Shown: positions 32,341 through 42,000, counted from the first letter of the stretch. The stretch is DNA of 64,000 bases from Corynebacterium maris DSM 45190 (GCF_000442645.1 NC_021915.1:186001-250000); one strand, 5' to 3'. Numbers and translations: made by a program. The notes: generated from the letters alone by a model not told the origin.

Positions 32341-33909
32341 GTGTCTAGATCATCGCGACGTCGGATGGTGCTGGCCGCCCTGACCACCTCCGCCTTGGTG
32401 CTCAGCGGGTGCGCCGGCGCCGACTCGCCGGAGCCGACCCCGGGCGAGCCCACGCTTGCCGACGGCCCCGACGCCCAGCCCGCCCCAGTCTTCGAGGGCG
32501 TGCACGAGGCGTTCGTCTCCCGCCCCGACCTGGCGGACTTCCCGGCCGAGGCCACCGAAGGCCCCGCCATCGACGATCTGCGCGAGGGATACATCGCGCT
32601 GACGCCGATGCTGACGGAGACGGCCCCCGAGGATCAGCCGCTCGCCTCGCTGATCCTGGATACTTCCGGACAGCCGGTCTGGATAAACAACCGGGAGGGG
32701 CTCAGCCCGGAGCACGACGCGGTCAACAACCTGCAGTTTGCCGAGCTCGACGGGGAGCCGGTGCTGGTGTGGTGGGAGGGCGCCGCGCGTGCCGGCTGGG
32801 GCCACGGCGACATCGTCATCGCCGACACCTCCTTCCAGGAGCTCCACCGCCTGTCCGCCGCCGGCGGCGCGGAAACGGTCGGCGCGGATTTCCACGAACT
32901 TCATCTCACAGACAACGACACCCTGCTGTTGGCCTACTACCAGCCCCACCCGATGGATCTCAGCGAATTCGGCGGCCCGGTCGACGGCTGGGTCTCGTCC
33001 GGGCTGTTCCAGGAGTACGACCTTCTCACCGGCGAGATCCTCTTCGAGTGGGATTCCATCGACCACGTGCCTGTCTCCGCCACCCAGTGGGACTTCGTGG
33101 AGCGCAACGCCAACAACGAGGCCATCGGATCGGAAGGGTGGCCCTTCGACTACTTCCACATCAACTCCATCAACTACGACGGCGAGGACACGGACACCTT
33201 CCTGATTTCCGCGCGCCAGACGCACGCCGTGTACTCGATCGACCGGCACACCGGGGACATCAACTGGACGCTCGGCGGGGAGAACTCCGACTTCGAGATG
33301 ACCGGCGACAGCTATTTCGCCTGGCAGCATGACGCTCAGCGGGCAGAGGACGGCACCATCCGCATTCTCGACAACTCTTCGGAGCCGCCCATTCGGGAGG
33401 AGTCGCGCGTGGTGTGGCTGGAGCTGGATGAGGAGGCCGGGACCGCCAGCGTCGCCGAGCAGGTCGACCCGCCGACTCCGCGCGTGGCCCCCAACCGCGC
33501 CAACGCCCAGCGCCTGGATAGCGGGGAGCTGCTGGTGGGCTGGGGCGGGGAGCCGTATCTGACGAAGTACAACGAGCAGGGTGAGACGGTCATCGACGTC
33601 CACCACGACCCGTACGTTAGCTACCGCGCGTACTTCGCCGGCGCCGACTGGTCCGCGCAGCCGACGGACACCCCGGCGGTGTTCGCGGACGGGGAATCGC
33701 TTTTCGTCAGCTGGAACGGCGCCACCGACGTCACCCAGTGGCGCGTGTCCGCGGGCTCCGACGCCGAGGACGCCGAGTTTGTCACCGACCAGCCCCGCGA
33801 CGGTTTCGAAACGCAGATCGCACAGCCGGAGGGCGACTACATCGCCGTCCAAGCTCTCGATGAGGTAGGCGACGTGTTGGCCACCAGTTTCATCGCGCGA
33901 GAGGGATAG
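32341..33909 (+). CDS. Arylsulfotransferase-family lipoprotein 2
   Basis: A 522-residue paralogue of the preceding gene with a GTG start and lipobox LSGC (Cys at about residue 24). Both mature N-termini share the pattern LADGPDxQPxPVFEG and RPDLADFP, and the motifs DFHELHLTDNDTL, FDYFHINSINYD and YFAWQHDAQRAEDGTI are conserved. The genes arose by tandem duplication and are probably co-transcribed. The proteins differ most in the linker after the lipobox, here rich in Pro/Glu. Confidence 0.78.
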   Translation: MSRSSRRRMVLAALTTSALVLSGCAGADSPEPTPGEPTLADGPDAQPAPVFEGVHEAFVSRPDLADFPAEATEGPAIDDLREGYIALTPMLTETAPEDQPLASLILDTSGQPVWINNREGLSPEHDAVNNLQFAELDGEPVLVWWEGAARAGWGHGDIVIADTSFQELHRLSAAGGAETVGADFHELHLTDNDTLLLAYYQPHPMDLSEFGGPVDGWVSSGLFQEYDLLTGEILFEWDSIDHVPVSATQWDFVERNANNEAIGSEGWPFDYFHINSINYDGEDTDTFLISARQTHAVYSIDRHTGDINWTLGGENSDFEMTGDSYFAWQHDAQRAEDGTIRILDNSSEPPIREESRVVWLELDEEAGTASVAEQVDPPTPRVAPNRANAQRLDSGELLVGWGGEPYLTKYNEQGETVIDVHHDPYVSYRAYFAGADWSAQPTDTPAVFADGESLFVSWNGATDVTQWRVSAGSDAEDAEFVTDQPRDGFETQIAQPEGDYIAVQALDEVGDVLATSFIAREG

Positions 33910-33984
33910 CGGGGATCGCCTCCACCGAGGCGCGGAGTTGTTATTCTTTGATAACTACATTTCCCCGGTCCGCAGGAGCCCCGC

Positions 33985-34821
33985 GTGTCTCAGCTACTCC
34001 CGGCCAGCCCGGTCCCTTATTATCGCGGGCCCGCGGAAGCGGCCTTCGGCATGGAACCGCTCGTGGTCACCGGCAACACCGCCACCTCGGCCATGCAGCT
34101 GGATGACTGGGCGCTGACCGCAGATGGATCCGCGGTGCACCCGGGCGCCGCCGGGGTGCTTATCGACGACGTCACGGCCTACGCCGCGCTCACCGCACGC
34201 GGTGAGGGGCACTGGGCGGTGACCTCCGAGATCAGCGTGGATTTCCACGACCCCATCCCGGCCGGCGCCGCACGCCTGACCAGCACCGCTACCGCTGATC
34301 ACTGCACGCCCGGCTGGGGCCACAGCAGCGGCACGCTGCGCGACGAAGGCGGGACGTTGCTGGCCACGCTGGGGCAGCGGGTGCGTTATTTCCCGGGCGA
34401 TGATTCCCCGCACCACCGGGCGCATCATCCGGCAGGATCTCTCTCGTGGCTGACCTCACTGGATGAGCGGCTCGAGCTGCTTTCCCAGGACGGTCCCCAC
34501 ACGGAATTCCGCCTGGAGTTCGACCCCGGGATGCACAATGCCTTAGGCACCCTGCACGGCGGAGTCAGCCTATGCTTCACGGAATTGGCGGCCCGCAAAG
34601 GCTGGGAGGCCTCCCCGAACTTCCCGGGCGAGCCCTTCCGCACCTCTTCCCTCCAGGTCTCTTATCTACGCCCGGGCGTGCTGGATCAAGACTTCCGGAT
34701 GACCGTGGAGATCATCCACGCCTCCCGCTCCATGGTGATCGCCGAGGTCTGGAACCGTAGCGCTGCCGGGGAGGTCCTGACCTTCGCGGTGGCCACCCTG
34801 CACCGGGTGGCCACGATGTAA
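33985..34821 (+). CDS. Double-hotdog acyl-CoA thioesterase (PaaI-like)
   Basis: A 278-residue protein with a GTG start and CAGGAGCC upstream. Two hotdog domains are visible: about residues 45-140 (HPGAAGVLIDDVTAYAALTA...VTSEISVDFHDPI) and 165-275 (HNALGTLHGGVSLCFTELAARKG...TSSLQVSYLRPG). The second carries the GTLHGG motif characteristic of PaaI-type thioesterases. It likely hydrolyses an acyl-CoA; the substrate is unknown. It stands alone between the sulfotransferase-like pair and a convergent gene. Confidence 0.8.
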   Translation: MSQLLPASPVPYYRGPAEAAFGMEPLVVTGNTATSAMQLDDWALTADGSAVHPGAAGVLIDDVTAYAALTARGEGHWAVTSEISVDFHDPIPAGAARLTSTATADHCTPGWGHSSGTLRDEGGTLLATLGQRVRYFPGDDSPHHRAHHPAGSLSWLTSLDERLELLSQDGPHTEFRLEFDPGMHNALGTLHGGVSLCFTELAARKGWEASPNFPGEPFRTSSLQVSYLRPGVLDQDFRMTVEIIHASRSMVIAEVWNRSAAGEVLTFAVATLHRVATM

Positions 34822-34850
34822 TCGCGAGTGGAGCGAGGAGATCGCTTCAA

Positions 34851-35780
34851 CTACTGCACGTCAACGAAGATTTTATCGTCGCCTAAGACGTGTGCCCGAA
34901 CAGCCAGCACACCTTCTGTGACATCTTCTGTTGGCACCGCAAATACTAAGTTTCCGGTGGTTGAAGCGCCTTGATAGAGGGTGTTTCCAGAGTTAAATTC
35001 GCTCTCCGGCAAATAGGCGAAGTGGTCGTAATCGTTGATGGTGTTTCCGCCCGCCGTGACATATTCAATACGCGGGGACGGCGTCTCGCCTTGGGGATCT
35101 GCCCCCTCATATAAGGCAGTGATGTTCACCATCAGATATTGCGATCCTGCTGGCGGTGGGTCATTGAATTCATCTTCATCAAGGACCACTTGGGTGGCAT
35201 CAAGGGTGACCTCGTTGACCGTCACAGTCCAATCGCCCTCGGTGATGGCGCTGCCCACTGGGTAGGGATTGTCTCGTGAGTTGGTGGCACTGCCCGTGGC
35301 ATCTCCTGACGTGGTCTCCTGGGAGCCTGTCGCGGTACCGGAATCCCCGAATATCAGCTCTTCCAGCGCGGGGTTTCTGTCCGACGCAGCCGGAGACGCC
35401 TCGCTGTCAGCTGAATCCGTGCCATTGGAGAAAATCAGTGCCGCCGCCACTGCGCCGATGATGGACACTAGCACTGCCGCGACGCTGAAGCCTTTCGTGC
35501 CGTCCAGGAAAAACGAGACCAGCGCCATGACGAAGGCGATCGGAAGAAGGACTACACCGATGAGCAGGGTGCCCGGAATACAGGCGAAAACGAGGCCGAG
35601 CGCCGCGACGACGAGCGCGAGGATGGCCAAAATATTGCGCGGAGTCTTAGTCTTCTGCTGCTGTGAGGGCACGGACGAACCAAAAGGATTGTGGTTGTCG
35701 GGCTCCAGAGTTTTCTGCTGCGAGAAAGTGGAGGCGGTGTTCTGCTCCTCGGGTTCTTCCCCTATGTATGGATTAGACAT
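34851..35780 (-). CDS. DUF4190/DUF4352-like membrane protein, lower GC
   Basis: A 309-residue protein. A hydrophilic Gln/Ser-rich N-terminus (about 45 residues) is followed by three hydrophobic segments (LAILALVVAALGLVFACIPG onward), a Ser/Thr/Asp-rich linker and a C-terminal Ig-like domain (GDWTVTVNEVTLDATQ...YLMVNITALYEG) typical of DUF4352. The external domain is probably a binding module. Codon use is visibly less GC-rich than in the neighbours, which suggests acquisition by transfer. Confidence 0.7.
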   Translation of the reverse strand: MSNPYIGEEPEEQNTASTFSQQKTLEPDNHNPFGSSVPSQQQKTKTPRNILAILALVVAALGLVFACIPGTLLIGVVLLPIAFVMALVSFFLDGTKGFSVAAVLVSIIGAVAAALIFSNGTDSADSEASPAASDRNPALEELIFGDSGTATGSQETTSGDATGSATNSRDNPYPVGSAITEGDWTVTVNEVTLDATQVVLDEDEFNDPPPAGSQYLMVNITALYEGADPQGETPSPRIEYVTAGGNTINDYDHFAYLPESEFNSGNTLYQGASTTGNLVFAVPTEDVTEGVLAVRAHVLGDDKIFVDVQ

Positions 35781-35890
35781 AAATAGGTAACATATCTCTT
35801 TTTTCGATATGTGCTCAAGCCAGCACCCGCAGGGGGTAATTTCCCAGGCGTAGAGGCACGACCGTCCAGCCTCATCGGGAAGACCAGAGA

Positions 35891-35921
35891 CCCCGACTCA
35901 TGTGTGCGACATAAGCCGGGG
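35891..35921 (-). terminator. Terminator-like stem after emb
   Basis: CCCCGACTcATGT-gtgcg-ACATaAGcCGGGG gives a long stem with two single mismatches, 13 bp downstream of the emb stop codon in the direction of transcription. Confidence 0.6.
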
Positions 35922-35934
35922 TTGCACGGCGTGG

Positions 35935-38900
35935 TTAGTCCTCGCGGATCTTCATCTCCGATTCGTGCCACAGCCCGGAACGCACGATCTCTTCGGTGTC
36001 GATCTCCGCGACGTCCGGAGTCTCGCCCTCGGAGTTGCCGCGCAGCTGGTACATCGAGATCGAACCCCAGTCACGGTGCCAGTCGTTGCGGGTGTAGCTG
36101 GGCAGCTCGTAGGAGGTGTTCACGGCCTCGGTGGTGGCCAGCGCGCCGCCGCCGTGGAAGTCCATGAACCCGCTCAGCGAGGACTTGCCCGGGTGGTCCG
36201 GGGAGACGCGGTACTCGGGGATCTCGGAGACGCCGGCGTAGTGGTCGAAGGGACGCTGGCAGGGGAACTGCAGCGCCACCGACCAGTCCAGCAGCGCCGG
36301 GGTTTCCTCGCCGACCCGCTCGGCCATCTGCGCCAGCTCCGGCACGCGCGGCGGGGTAAACGCCACCCAGTCGTCCGGGGCCAGGCTGGTGTCCTCGGCG
36401 ACGATGCGCACCGCGTCGGCCTCCTCCGGCAGCTCCTCGAGCGGCAGGCGCAGGTTGCGCCACGTCGGGGCCGGCCCGATGTCCATCATCTCCTGCTCGC
36501 CGAGCAGTTCGACGGAACCGTCGTCGTCCGTGCGCCCGTATTCGAGCAGGAGCGTTTCACCGGGCTGCTGGACGCCGTTGATGTCGTGGTGGGCGATGCG
36601 CCCGGCGGCAGAGACCACCAGCAGGGGAGTGTCCTCGGTGGCCTCGGGCAGTTCGTACCAGGCGGTGGTCACGTCGACGGCGCGCAGGTCATCGTCTTCC
36701 TGGTACGAGCCGAGCACCGGGACCTGCGTGTAGTCCAGGTTGAACGGCAGTTGCGCGACGGCGCCGTTGACGCCGACGGTGGCGCGGGTGCCGCCGGTGG
36801 TATCGGCGGTCGCTTCGTCCTCGGCGCTTTCTTCGCCGGCGGCCGCCTCCTCCTCGGCGGTCTCCGCAGTATCCGCCGTACCTGCAGTGGCGTCGTCGTC
36901 CGTGGCGTCGTCGTCGCCGCCGGTCTGGCCGGCGACGGTGCCGGACTCCCCGCCCTCGCCGCCGATGGCGCCGACGTTGGCGGCCACGCTGTCCTCCGCG
37001 ACGATGGAATCCGGGATCCCGCGCGGGTGGAAGCCGTTGTTCTCGCCGGCCTCCAGCGACTCGCCCAAGGACACGTCGCCGACCGGGGTGAGGAAGGAAT
37101 CGTTGGTGTCGGTCTCCACCATGGCCTCATTGGCCAGACTGCAGGTGTTCCCGCCCAGGGTGCGCACGTTGCCCAGGCCCACGGTATAGGCCGGGTACTG
37201 GTCGATGAACGCCTTGGTGAACGACAGCAGCGAGGACGCCACGATGAAGATCGAGGCCATCGCGATCGGCGCGGACGCCACGCGGTTGAGCCGGGTCGGC
37301 GGCAAGGCGTGGGACTGCTTGAACTCGCCCACCGCGCCCGCCTCGCGGGCCTGTTCCTTGCGGTAGTCATAACGCAGGGACTGCACCAGGCCGATCGCCA
37401 CCACCAGCAGCGCCAGCGCCAAAAACACCGAGGAGAACTCCAGGCCCCGGAACTGCGGGGTCTTGTCCCACCACGGCACCCCGAAGGAGGAGACGTACCA
37501 CCAGGCGTTCAACCCGGCGAAAGTAAACGCCATCAACCCCAGCACAGCGGCCCAGGTAAAGGTCCGCGCCCGCGGCGACTTCAACACGATGTAGCTGAGC
37601 ACCACGCCCGCCAACGCCCCGAGCGCACCCGCCAACCCGGCGTAGATGCCGAAGTGGTGCGTCCACTTCGTGGGCGTGAACATCAGGAAGAACACCGACA
37701 GGCCCAGAATGACCAGCAGGCGCACCGTCGGGCCCTTCGCCGCCCCCGGCACCCCGTTGTGGCGCGCCAAGGCATAGAGCACGAGCACCACGGAGACGAT
37801 CATGACGATCATCGCGAAACGACGCGTCAACGACCCGTCCACGGTCTGCTCGAGCAAGGTGGAATACCGCACGTACTCCGAGTACCACTCCAGGGCCGGG
37901 CCGATCTCCCCGCGCACGCGCGTGGACTCCAGCACCGCGCGCAGCGTCTGGTCGCCGAACACCGCCACCAAAATGGAGGTGCCCGCCGCCAAGAACGGAG
38001 CGATCATCGCCAAGACGGAATGCCACCGCGGCCCCTCATACAGCCGCAGGCGACGGTTCAGGATGCGCAGCAGATACGGCAGCGCCACCAAGAACGCGCC
38101 CACCGCGAGCAGCCCGGTCGGCCCGGCCGACAACCCGAGCGTGGCCACGATCGTGCCGATCGCCGCCGGGAACAACCGGGAGGTGGCGATGGAACGCTCA
38201 AACAGCGCCCACGCCAACAACACGGCGAGAGCGACCACCGGCTCCGGGCGGGTGCCGTTGTTGTACGGCAGCCAGAACGCCAAAAACACGAACGCCGCGG
38301 TCCAGTGCGTGACGCGCCGGGCGGCGATTTCGGCGCCGAAGCGCGGGATGATCTCCCGTGACAGCAGCAGCCAGATCAGCACCGCGGCGATCAGCGACGG
38401 CAGGCGGATCCAGGCGGAGGCCGCCGTGAACTGCGCCAGCAGGCCCAGCAGGTCGTAGTACGGGGAGCCGAAGGGGGATTCGGGCACGCCGTACCAGCGG
38501 TAGTAGTTGGCCAGGTAACCCGAGTTCTCGGAGACGCGCGCCATCGTGGTGATGAAACCGTCATCGGAGGTGTTGGCGCCGAAGAGGTACCAGAAGCCCA
38601 GGATGCCCAGCACGAGCGCGTCCAGCGGTTTGAAGCTGCGCCAGTGGCGGTGGAAGAAGGGGATCTTCTTGCCGTCAGTGCGGTCCAGGCGCCACAGCGA
38701 CCACAGGGCCACCAGGGTCAGCAGGACCCCGCCCCACATGGCCAGCACCTTCAGGGTGGTGGGCGTGGTGGTGAAACGCGAGTTGATCTCCACGTCGACG
38801 CTTAGGCCGGCGTCGTCGAGGGCGGCGAGGTTGTCCGGGGTGTCGTCGATCTCGGAGTAGATGCCGGTGACCTGCGGGCGCAGGTCCTCGTCCCCGGATT

Positions 38901-39390
38901 CGGAGTAGGCGGTGCCCGGGACGGAGACCTCGGTGCCGTCGCCGGTGACGCTGACTTCCAGCACGGCGTCGTCGTCGAGCTCGGCGACCTCCTCGGGGGT
39001 GAGCGCGAAGATGACCTCGGAGAGGCTGGCCACGTCCAGGCCGTCGCCGCCGCGGATGAACAGGCCGCGGCCGGTGGCGTCGGGGCTGCCCGACGGCACG
39101 GTGCCGACGAGCAGGTCCTGGCCCTCGCGCAGCATCTCCAGCGCCGTAATGGGCACGGTGGCTTCGAATTCCTCCGGCGCCACGGAGATCAGCGGCGCGT
39201 TGACGGAGTTCAGCGAGTCGTTCTGCGGCCAGGTGACCGAGGACTGCGTCTGGTTGACGGGCAGAAACGGCGTGGCCAGAAACAGCAGGAAGGCGAGGAT
39301 CCCGGAGATGATCGCGAGATTCTTCAGCCACCCTGGTGCGGGGTGGGGCGCTTCGTCGGTGACCGGGCGCTCAGAGGCAACAGTAGACAC
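35935..39390 (-). CDS. emb: Arabinosyltransferase Emb (single copy)
   Basis: A 1151-residue GT-C glycosyltransferase with a GTG start. An N-terminal helix is followed by a periplasmic domain, about twelve more transmembrane helices with the conserved aspartate pair in TSDDGFITTMAR (about residue 275), and a large C-terminal carbohydrate-binding region. Emb extends the arabinan of arabinogalactan from decaprenyl-phospho-arabinose and is the ethambutol target. Within the C-terminal half, around residues 820-865, there is an Asp/Glu/Thr/Ala-rich low-complexity insert. The start is probably leaderless (TAGGAT, minus strand, 39399-39404). It lies 36 bp downstream of aftA. Confidence 0.94.
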   Translation of the reverse strand: MSTVASERPVTDEAPHPAPGWLKNLAIISGILAFLLFLATPFLPVNQTQSSVTWPQNDSLNSVNAPLISVAPEEFEATVPITALEMLREGQDLLVGTVPSGSPDATGRGLFIRGGDGLDVASLSEVIFALTPEEVAELDDDAVLEVSVTGDGTEVSVPGTAYSESGDEDLRPQVTGIYSEIDDTPDNLAALDDAGLSVDVEINSRFTTTPTTLKVLAMWGGVLLTLVALWSLWRLDRTDGKKIPFFHRHWRSFKPLDALVLGILGFWYLFGANTSDDGFITTMARVSENSGYLANYYRWYGVPESPFGSPYYDLLGLLAQFTAASAWIRLPSLIAAVLIWLLLSREIIPRFGAEIAARRVTHWTAAFVFLAFWLPYNNGTRPEPVVALAVLLAWALFERSIATSRLFPAAIGTIVATLGLSAGPTGLLAVGAFLVALPYLLRILNRRLRLYEGPRWHSVLAMIAPFLAAGTSILVAVFGDQTLRAVLESTRVRGEIGPALEWYSEYVRYSTLLEQTVDGSLTRRFAMIVMIVSVVLVLYALARHNGVPGAAKGPTVRLLVILGLSVFFLMFTPTKWTHHFGIYAGLAGALGALAGVVLSYIVLKSPRARTFTWAAVLGLMAFTFAGLNAWWYVSSFGVPWWDKTPQFRGLEFSSVFLALALLVVAIGLVQSLRYDYRKEQAREAGAVGEFKQSHALPPTRLNRVASAPIAMASIFIVASSLLSFTKAFIDQYPAYTVGLGNVRTLGGNTCSLANEAMVETDTNDSFLTPVGDVSLGESLEAGENNGFHPRGIPDSIVAEDSVAANVGAIGGEGGESGTVAGQTGGDDDATDDDATAGTADTAETAEEEAAAGEESAEDEATADTTGGTRATVGVNGAVAQLPFNLDYTQVPVLGSYQEDDDLRAVDVTTAWYELPEATEDTPLLVVSAAGRIAHHDINGVQQPGETLLLEYGRTDDDGSVELLGEQEMMDIGPAPTWRNLRLPLEELPEEADAVRIVAEDTSLAPDDWVAFTPPRVPELAQMAERVGEETPALLDWSVALQFPCQRPFDHYAGVSEIPEYRVSPDHPGKSSLSGFMDFHGGGALATTEAVNTSYELPSYTRNDWHRDWGSISMYQLRGNSEGETPDVAEIDTEEIVRSGLWHESEMKIRED

Positions 39391-39426
39391 GTGTGCAGAT
39401 CCTAGTTCACGGCAGGGGCCATGCCC

Positions 39427-41418
39427 TTAGCCATTGCGGGTGACGACGACGAATGGACCGATTTGGGCGGTGGCCCACAGGGATTCGTCAGCGAAGGAGG
39501 CGGGGTTGAAAAACAGGGCGTCGTAACGCACGTTCGGTTGGTTGGGGAACAGGTCGCGGGCCAGGTGCGTCTTCCAGCCCTCGGGGTCGTCCTCGTCGAT
39601 CTCGTCGAGCTCGCCGCGGAAGAGGAACACGTCCGGGGCCCGCCAGGGGGCCTCGTCTAGTGCGGCGGCGAAGTCCGCCGGGTCTTCCAGCTCGTCCCAG
39701 GACTGCAGGCCCCACTCCAAGATGACGTCGTTGCGGGCGTTGAAGGTGCCCAGCGGGTTGGCGTAGTGCGAGGTAAACGCGTTGAAGCCGTAGTAGGGGT
39801 AAAAGGCCAGGAAGCGGTTCTCGTCGGTGAGCACCACCGTGTCGGTCGGTTCATGCCCGTGCGAGCTGATTTCCTCGACGACGTCTTCGTAGTGGCTGGC
39901 GGCGTCCGGCGGGAAGCGGTCGGCGCGCTCGCCGTAGCCGTCGGTGTCGGTGTAGGCGTGGTCGATGGCGTCTTCGTTGCGGGTGGGGATCTGCTGCGCG
40001 TAGTGCAGCCCGCCCAGCAGGATCAGCACGACGCCGACCAGGGTGACGGTGCGCGCAGTGCCGTCGACGCGGCGTTCCGCCGGCAGCCGTTGCAGGCCGA
40101 CCCGGCGCAGCGTGGCCAGGCCCAGGACGCCGGCGGTGGCCAGCTGCAGGGCGATGATCGCGTCGATGCGAAAGCCCAGCAGCGTGGTGTTCAGCAGCGT
40201 GGACAGCATGGAGGCCAGCGACCAGCCGTAGAAGACGATCGCGCCGATCCCCATCGCGCGCACATCAAGGTGGCCGCGGAAGGAGACGATGAGGTGGATC
40301 AGGCCGATCAGGCACAGTAGGCCGATCACCGACAGGGCGAGGAAGGGCACCGGGAGTTGGGTGCCTTCCTCGGGCAGGAAGTTCGGCGCCACGGCCGACT
40401 CGGAGGGCTGACCGGACAGCTCCGCCCAGAGGTACGGACCCCAGGAGATCAGCGCGATGAGGATGGAGCCGACGCCGATGACCACCAGACGCACCACCGG
40501 CGCCCAGCTGCGCCGACTGAGAGCGGCGATCAGCGCGATGACCACCGTGGTCAACGCCGCCACGCCGGTATACAAAGTGTAGAAGGACGCGGATATGCCC
40601 AGCAGCACGACCATCGCGCCCACGGCCCACCAGGATCCGGCGACCGCCCGGCGGGCGAGCACCGTCATGGCGGGCACCATCATGGCGATGACGGCGGCAT
40701 AAGGCTCGTCGGCGGCCATCACTAGCGTGACGGCCGTGGTGGTCAGCGCAATCGCCGTGGCCGTCGGCAGGGAACCGGTCAGCCGCTGCCAGATCGGCAC
40801 GAGCAGGCTGGCGGCCGCGGCGATGGAGACCACCGCCCACGGCTGGTACACCTCCCAGCCGGGCATCCCCAGGGCCATGGCCATGCGCCCGCCGAGCCAG
40901 AACCAGCCCAGCGGGTAGTAGGTGGGCATGTCCTCGTAGTTCATGTCCTGGTTGGCCCAGGTGGTGGCCATGCGGCCGAGGAACTGGGTACGGAACTCCT
41001 GGTCGACCTGCATGCCGTCGAGGTACAGGCGGCTGGCGGACAGTGGAACTGCCACCGCGGTGACCACCAGCCCCGCGGGCGCGAGGTAGGCGATCACATA
41101 CGTCAAGAGGACGCGCCACCGCGGACGGGCGGGGCGTGCGCCGGTGGCGCGGTCGCGGTCGAAGACCCACCAGGTGAGGAAGACGGCCACCAGGCCGAGG
41201 ATCAGCACGGTGCCGGCCGTCGCCACCGCGCGGGTGACCATGGAGGTGTTGAAGGCGGGCAGGCTGGTCCGATCCAGTGCCCACCACGCCACAAACGCCG
41301 CCGCGGCGCCGCCCACCAGGGCCACAAGCGCTGCGATCAGGGTGGCGCGATGCGTGAGCCGGTCCGGGGCGTCCGGTGCGGCGGCGGGAGCGGGATGAGG
41401 CGGGGCGGCTGTGCTCAT
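39427..41418 (-). CDS. aftA: Galactan 5-O-arabinofuranosyltransferase AftA
   Basis: A 663-residue polytopic GT-C enzyme: about eleven N-terminal transmembrane helices and a C-terminal external domain of about 190 residues (from about HYAQQIPTRNEDAIDHAY). It adds the first arabinofuranose to the galactan from decaprenyl-phospho-arabinose. The motif DQEFRTQFLGRMATTWANQDMNY, followed by PTYYPLGWFWLGG, is characteristic. Its position between dprE2 and emb is the conserved order in Corynebacteriales. Confidence 0.93.
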   Translation of the reverse strand: MSTAAPPHPAPAAAPDAPDRLTHRATLIAALVALVGGAAAAFVAWWALDRTSLPAFNTSMVTRAVATAGTVLILGLVAVFLTWWVFDRDRATGARPARPRWRVLLTYVIAYLAPAGLVVTAVAVPLSASRLYLDGMQVDQEFRTQFLGRMATTWANQDMNYEDMPTYYPLGWFWLGGRMAMALGMPGWEVYQPWAVVSIAAAASLLVPIWQRLTGSLPTATAIALTTTAVTLVMAADEPYAAVIAMMVPAMTVLARRAVAGSWWAVGAMVVLLGISASFYTLYTGVAALTTVVIALIAALSRRSWAPVVRLVVIGVGSILIALISWGPYLWAELSGQPSESAVAPNFLPEEGTQLPVPFLALSVIGLLCLIGLIHLIVSFRGHLDVRAMGIGAIVFYGWSLASMLSTLLNTTLLGFRIDAIIALQLATAGVLGLATLRRVGLQRLPAERRVDGTARTVTLVGVVLILLGGLHYAQQIPTRNEDAIDHAYTDTDGYGERADRFPPDAASHYEDVVEEISSHGHEPTDTVVLTDENRFLAFYPYYGFNAFTSHYANPLGTFNARNDVILEWGLQSWDELEDPADFAAALDEAPWRAPDVFLFRGELDEIDEDDPEGWKTHLARDLFPNQPNVRYDALFFNPASFADESLWATAQIGPFVVVTRNG

Positions 41419-41503
41419 GGGGGATAGTCTCGCATATTTCGCGCGTCAGATGAGAGCTCGCCGAGCGTACCTGCGTCCACCGTCACAGGTGGAGAAAGGC
41501 GAC

Positions 41504-41544
41504 GGCGCCGAGAACCTCAGACAACAAGGAAGGTTCTCAGCGCC
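41504..41544 (-). terminator. Terminator after the small membrane protein gene
   Basis: GGCGC-cg-AGAACCT ... AGGTTCT-ca-GCGCC pairs as a 12-bp stem with a small internal loop, 20 bp downstream of the gene ending at 41565 (minus strand). Confidence 0.6.
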
Positions 41545-41564
41545 GAAGGGTCAGGGGCGGAGTA

Positions 41565-41921
41565 TTACCAGAGGACGGCGATGACGGTGTTGATCAGCGC
41601 CAGGCCACCGACGGCGTGCGCCAGGCCCTTGGACACCGGCTCGCCCTTGCCCACCTTGCGGCGGCCCATGACCGCGGCCACGAGGACGGCGATAAGGACG
41701 ACGAGCTTGATGCCGATCTTCATGTGGTTGACCTCGCCGTCACCCATCTCCAGGACGCCGACGAGCGCCAGGCCGGTGATCAGCTGCACCCAGGCGCCGA
41801 TGTGCTGCCACTGGGTGACGGTGGGGGTGCGGAAGTTGGCGAACCAGCCGCCGACGATGGCGGCGGTGCCGAGGATGTGAATGAGAACCAGAATGTCGCG
41901 CAAGATGTCCATGCCGGTCAT
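41565..41921 (-). CDS. Small four-helix membrane protein in the arabinan locus
   Basis: A 118-residue protein with four hydrophobic helices (DILVLIHILGTAAIVGGWF; VQLITGLALVGVLEMG; IGIKLVVLIAVLVAAVMG; GLAHAVGGLALINTVIAVLW). The histidines in LIHILG and LAHAVGG are reminiscent of small haem- or copper-associated membrane proteins, but I cannot assign a family. It is flanked by hairpins on both sides, so it may be transcribed separately from dprE2 and aftA. Confidence 0.72.
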   Translation of the reverse strand: MTGMDILRDILVLIHILGTAAIVGGWFANFRTPTVTQWQHIGAWVQLITGLALVGVLEMGDGEVNHMKIGIKLVVLIAVLVAAVMGRRKVGKGEPVSKGLAHAVGGLALINTVIAVLW

Positions 41922-41964
41922 CCTACGGTGCCCAAACTATCCGCACGCAACTGCCGAAATGCCA

Positions 41965-42000
41965 GCGCCCCCTGGTGTTATGCACAACACACGGGGGCGC
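41965..42000 (-). terminator. Terminator after dprE2
   Basis: GCGCCCCC-tgg-TGTT ... AACA-cac-GGGGGCGC: 8 plus 4 bp stem, 23 bp beyond the dprE2 stop codon on the minus strand. Confidence 0.65.

Noticed and set aside
35902..38361. An 819-codon plus-strand open frame over emb
   Set aside because: Antisense shadow of the confidently identified emb gene; the translation is dominated by Arg, Gly, His and Gln and shows no domain.
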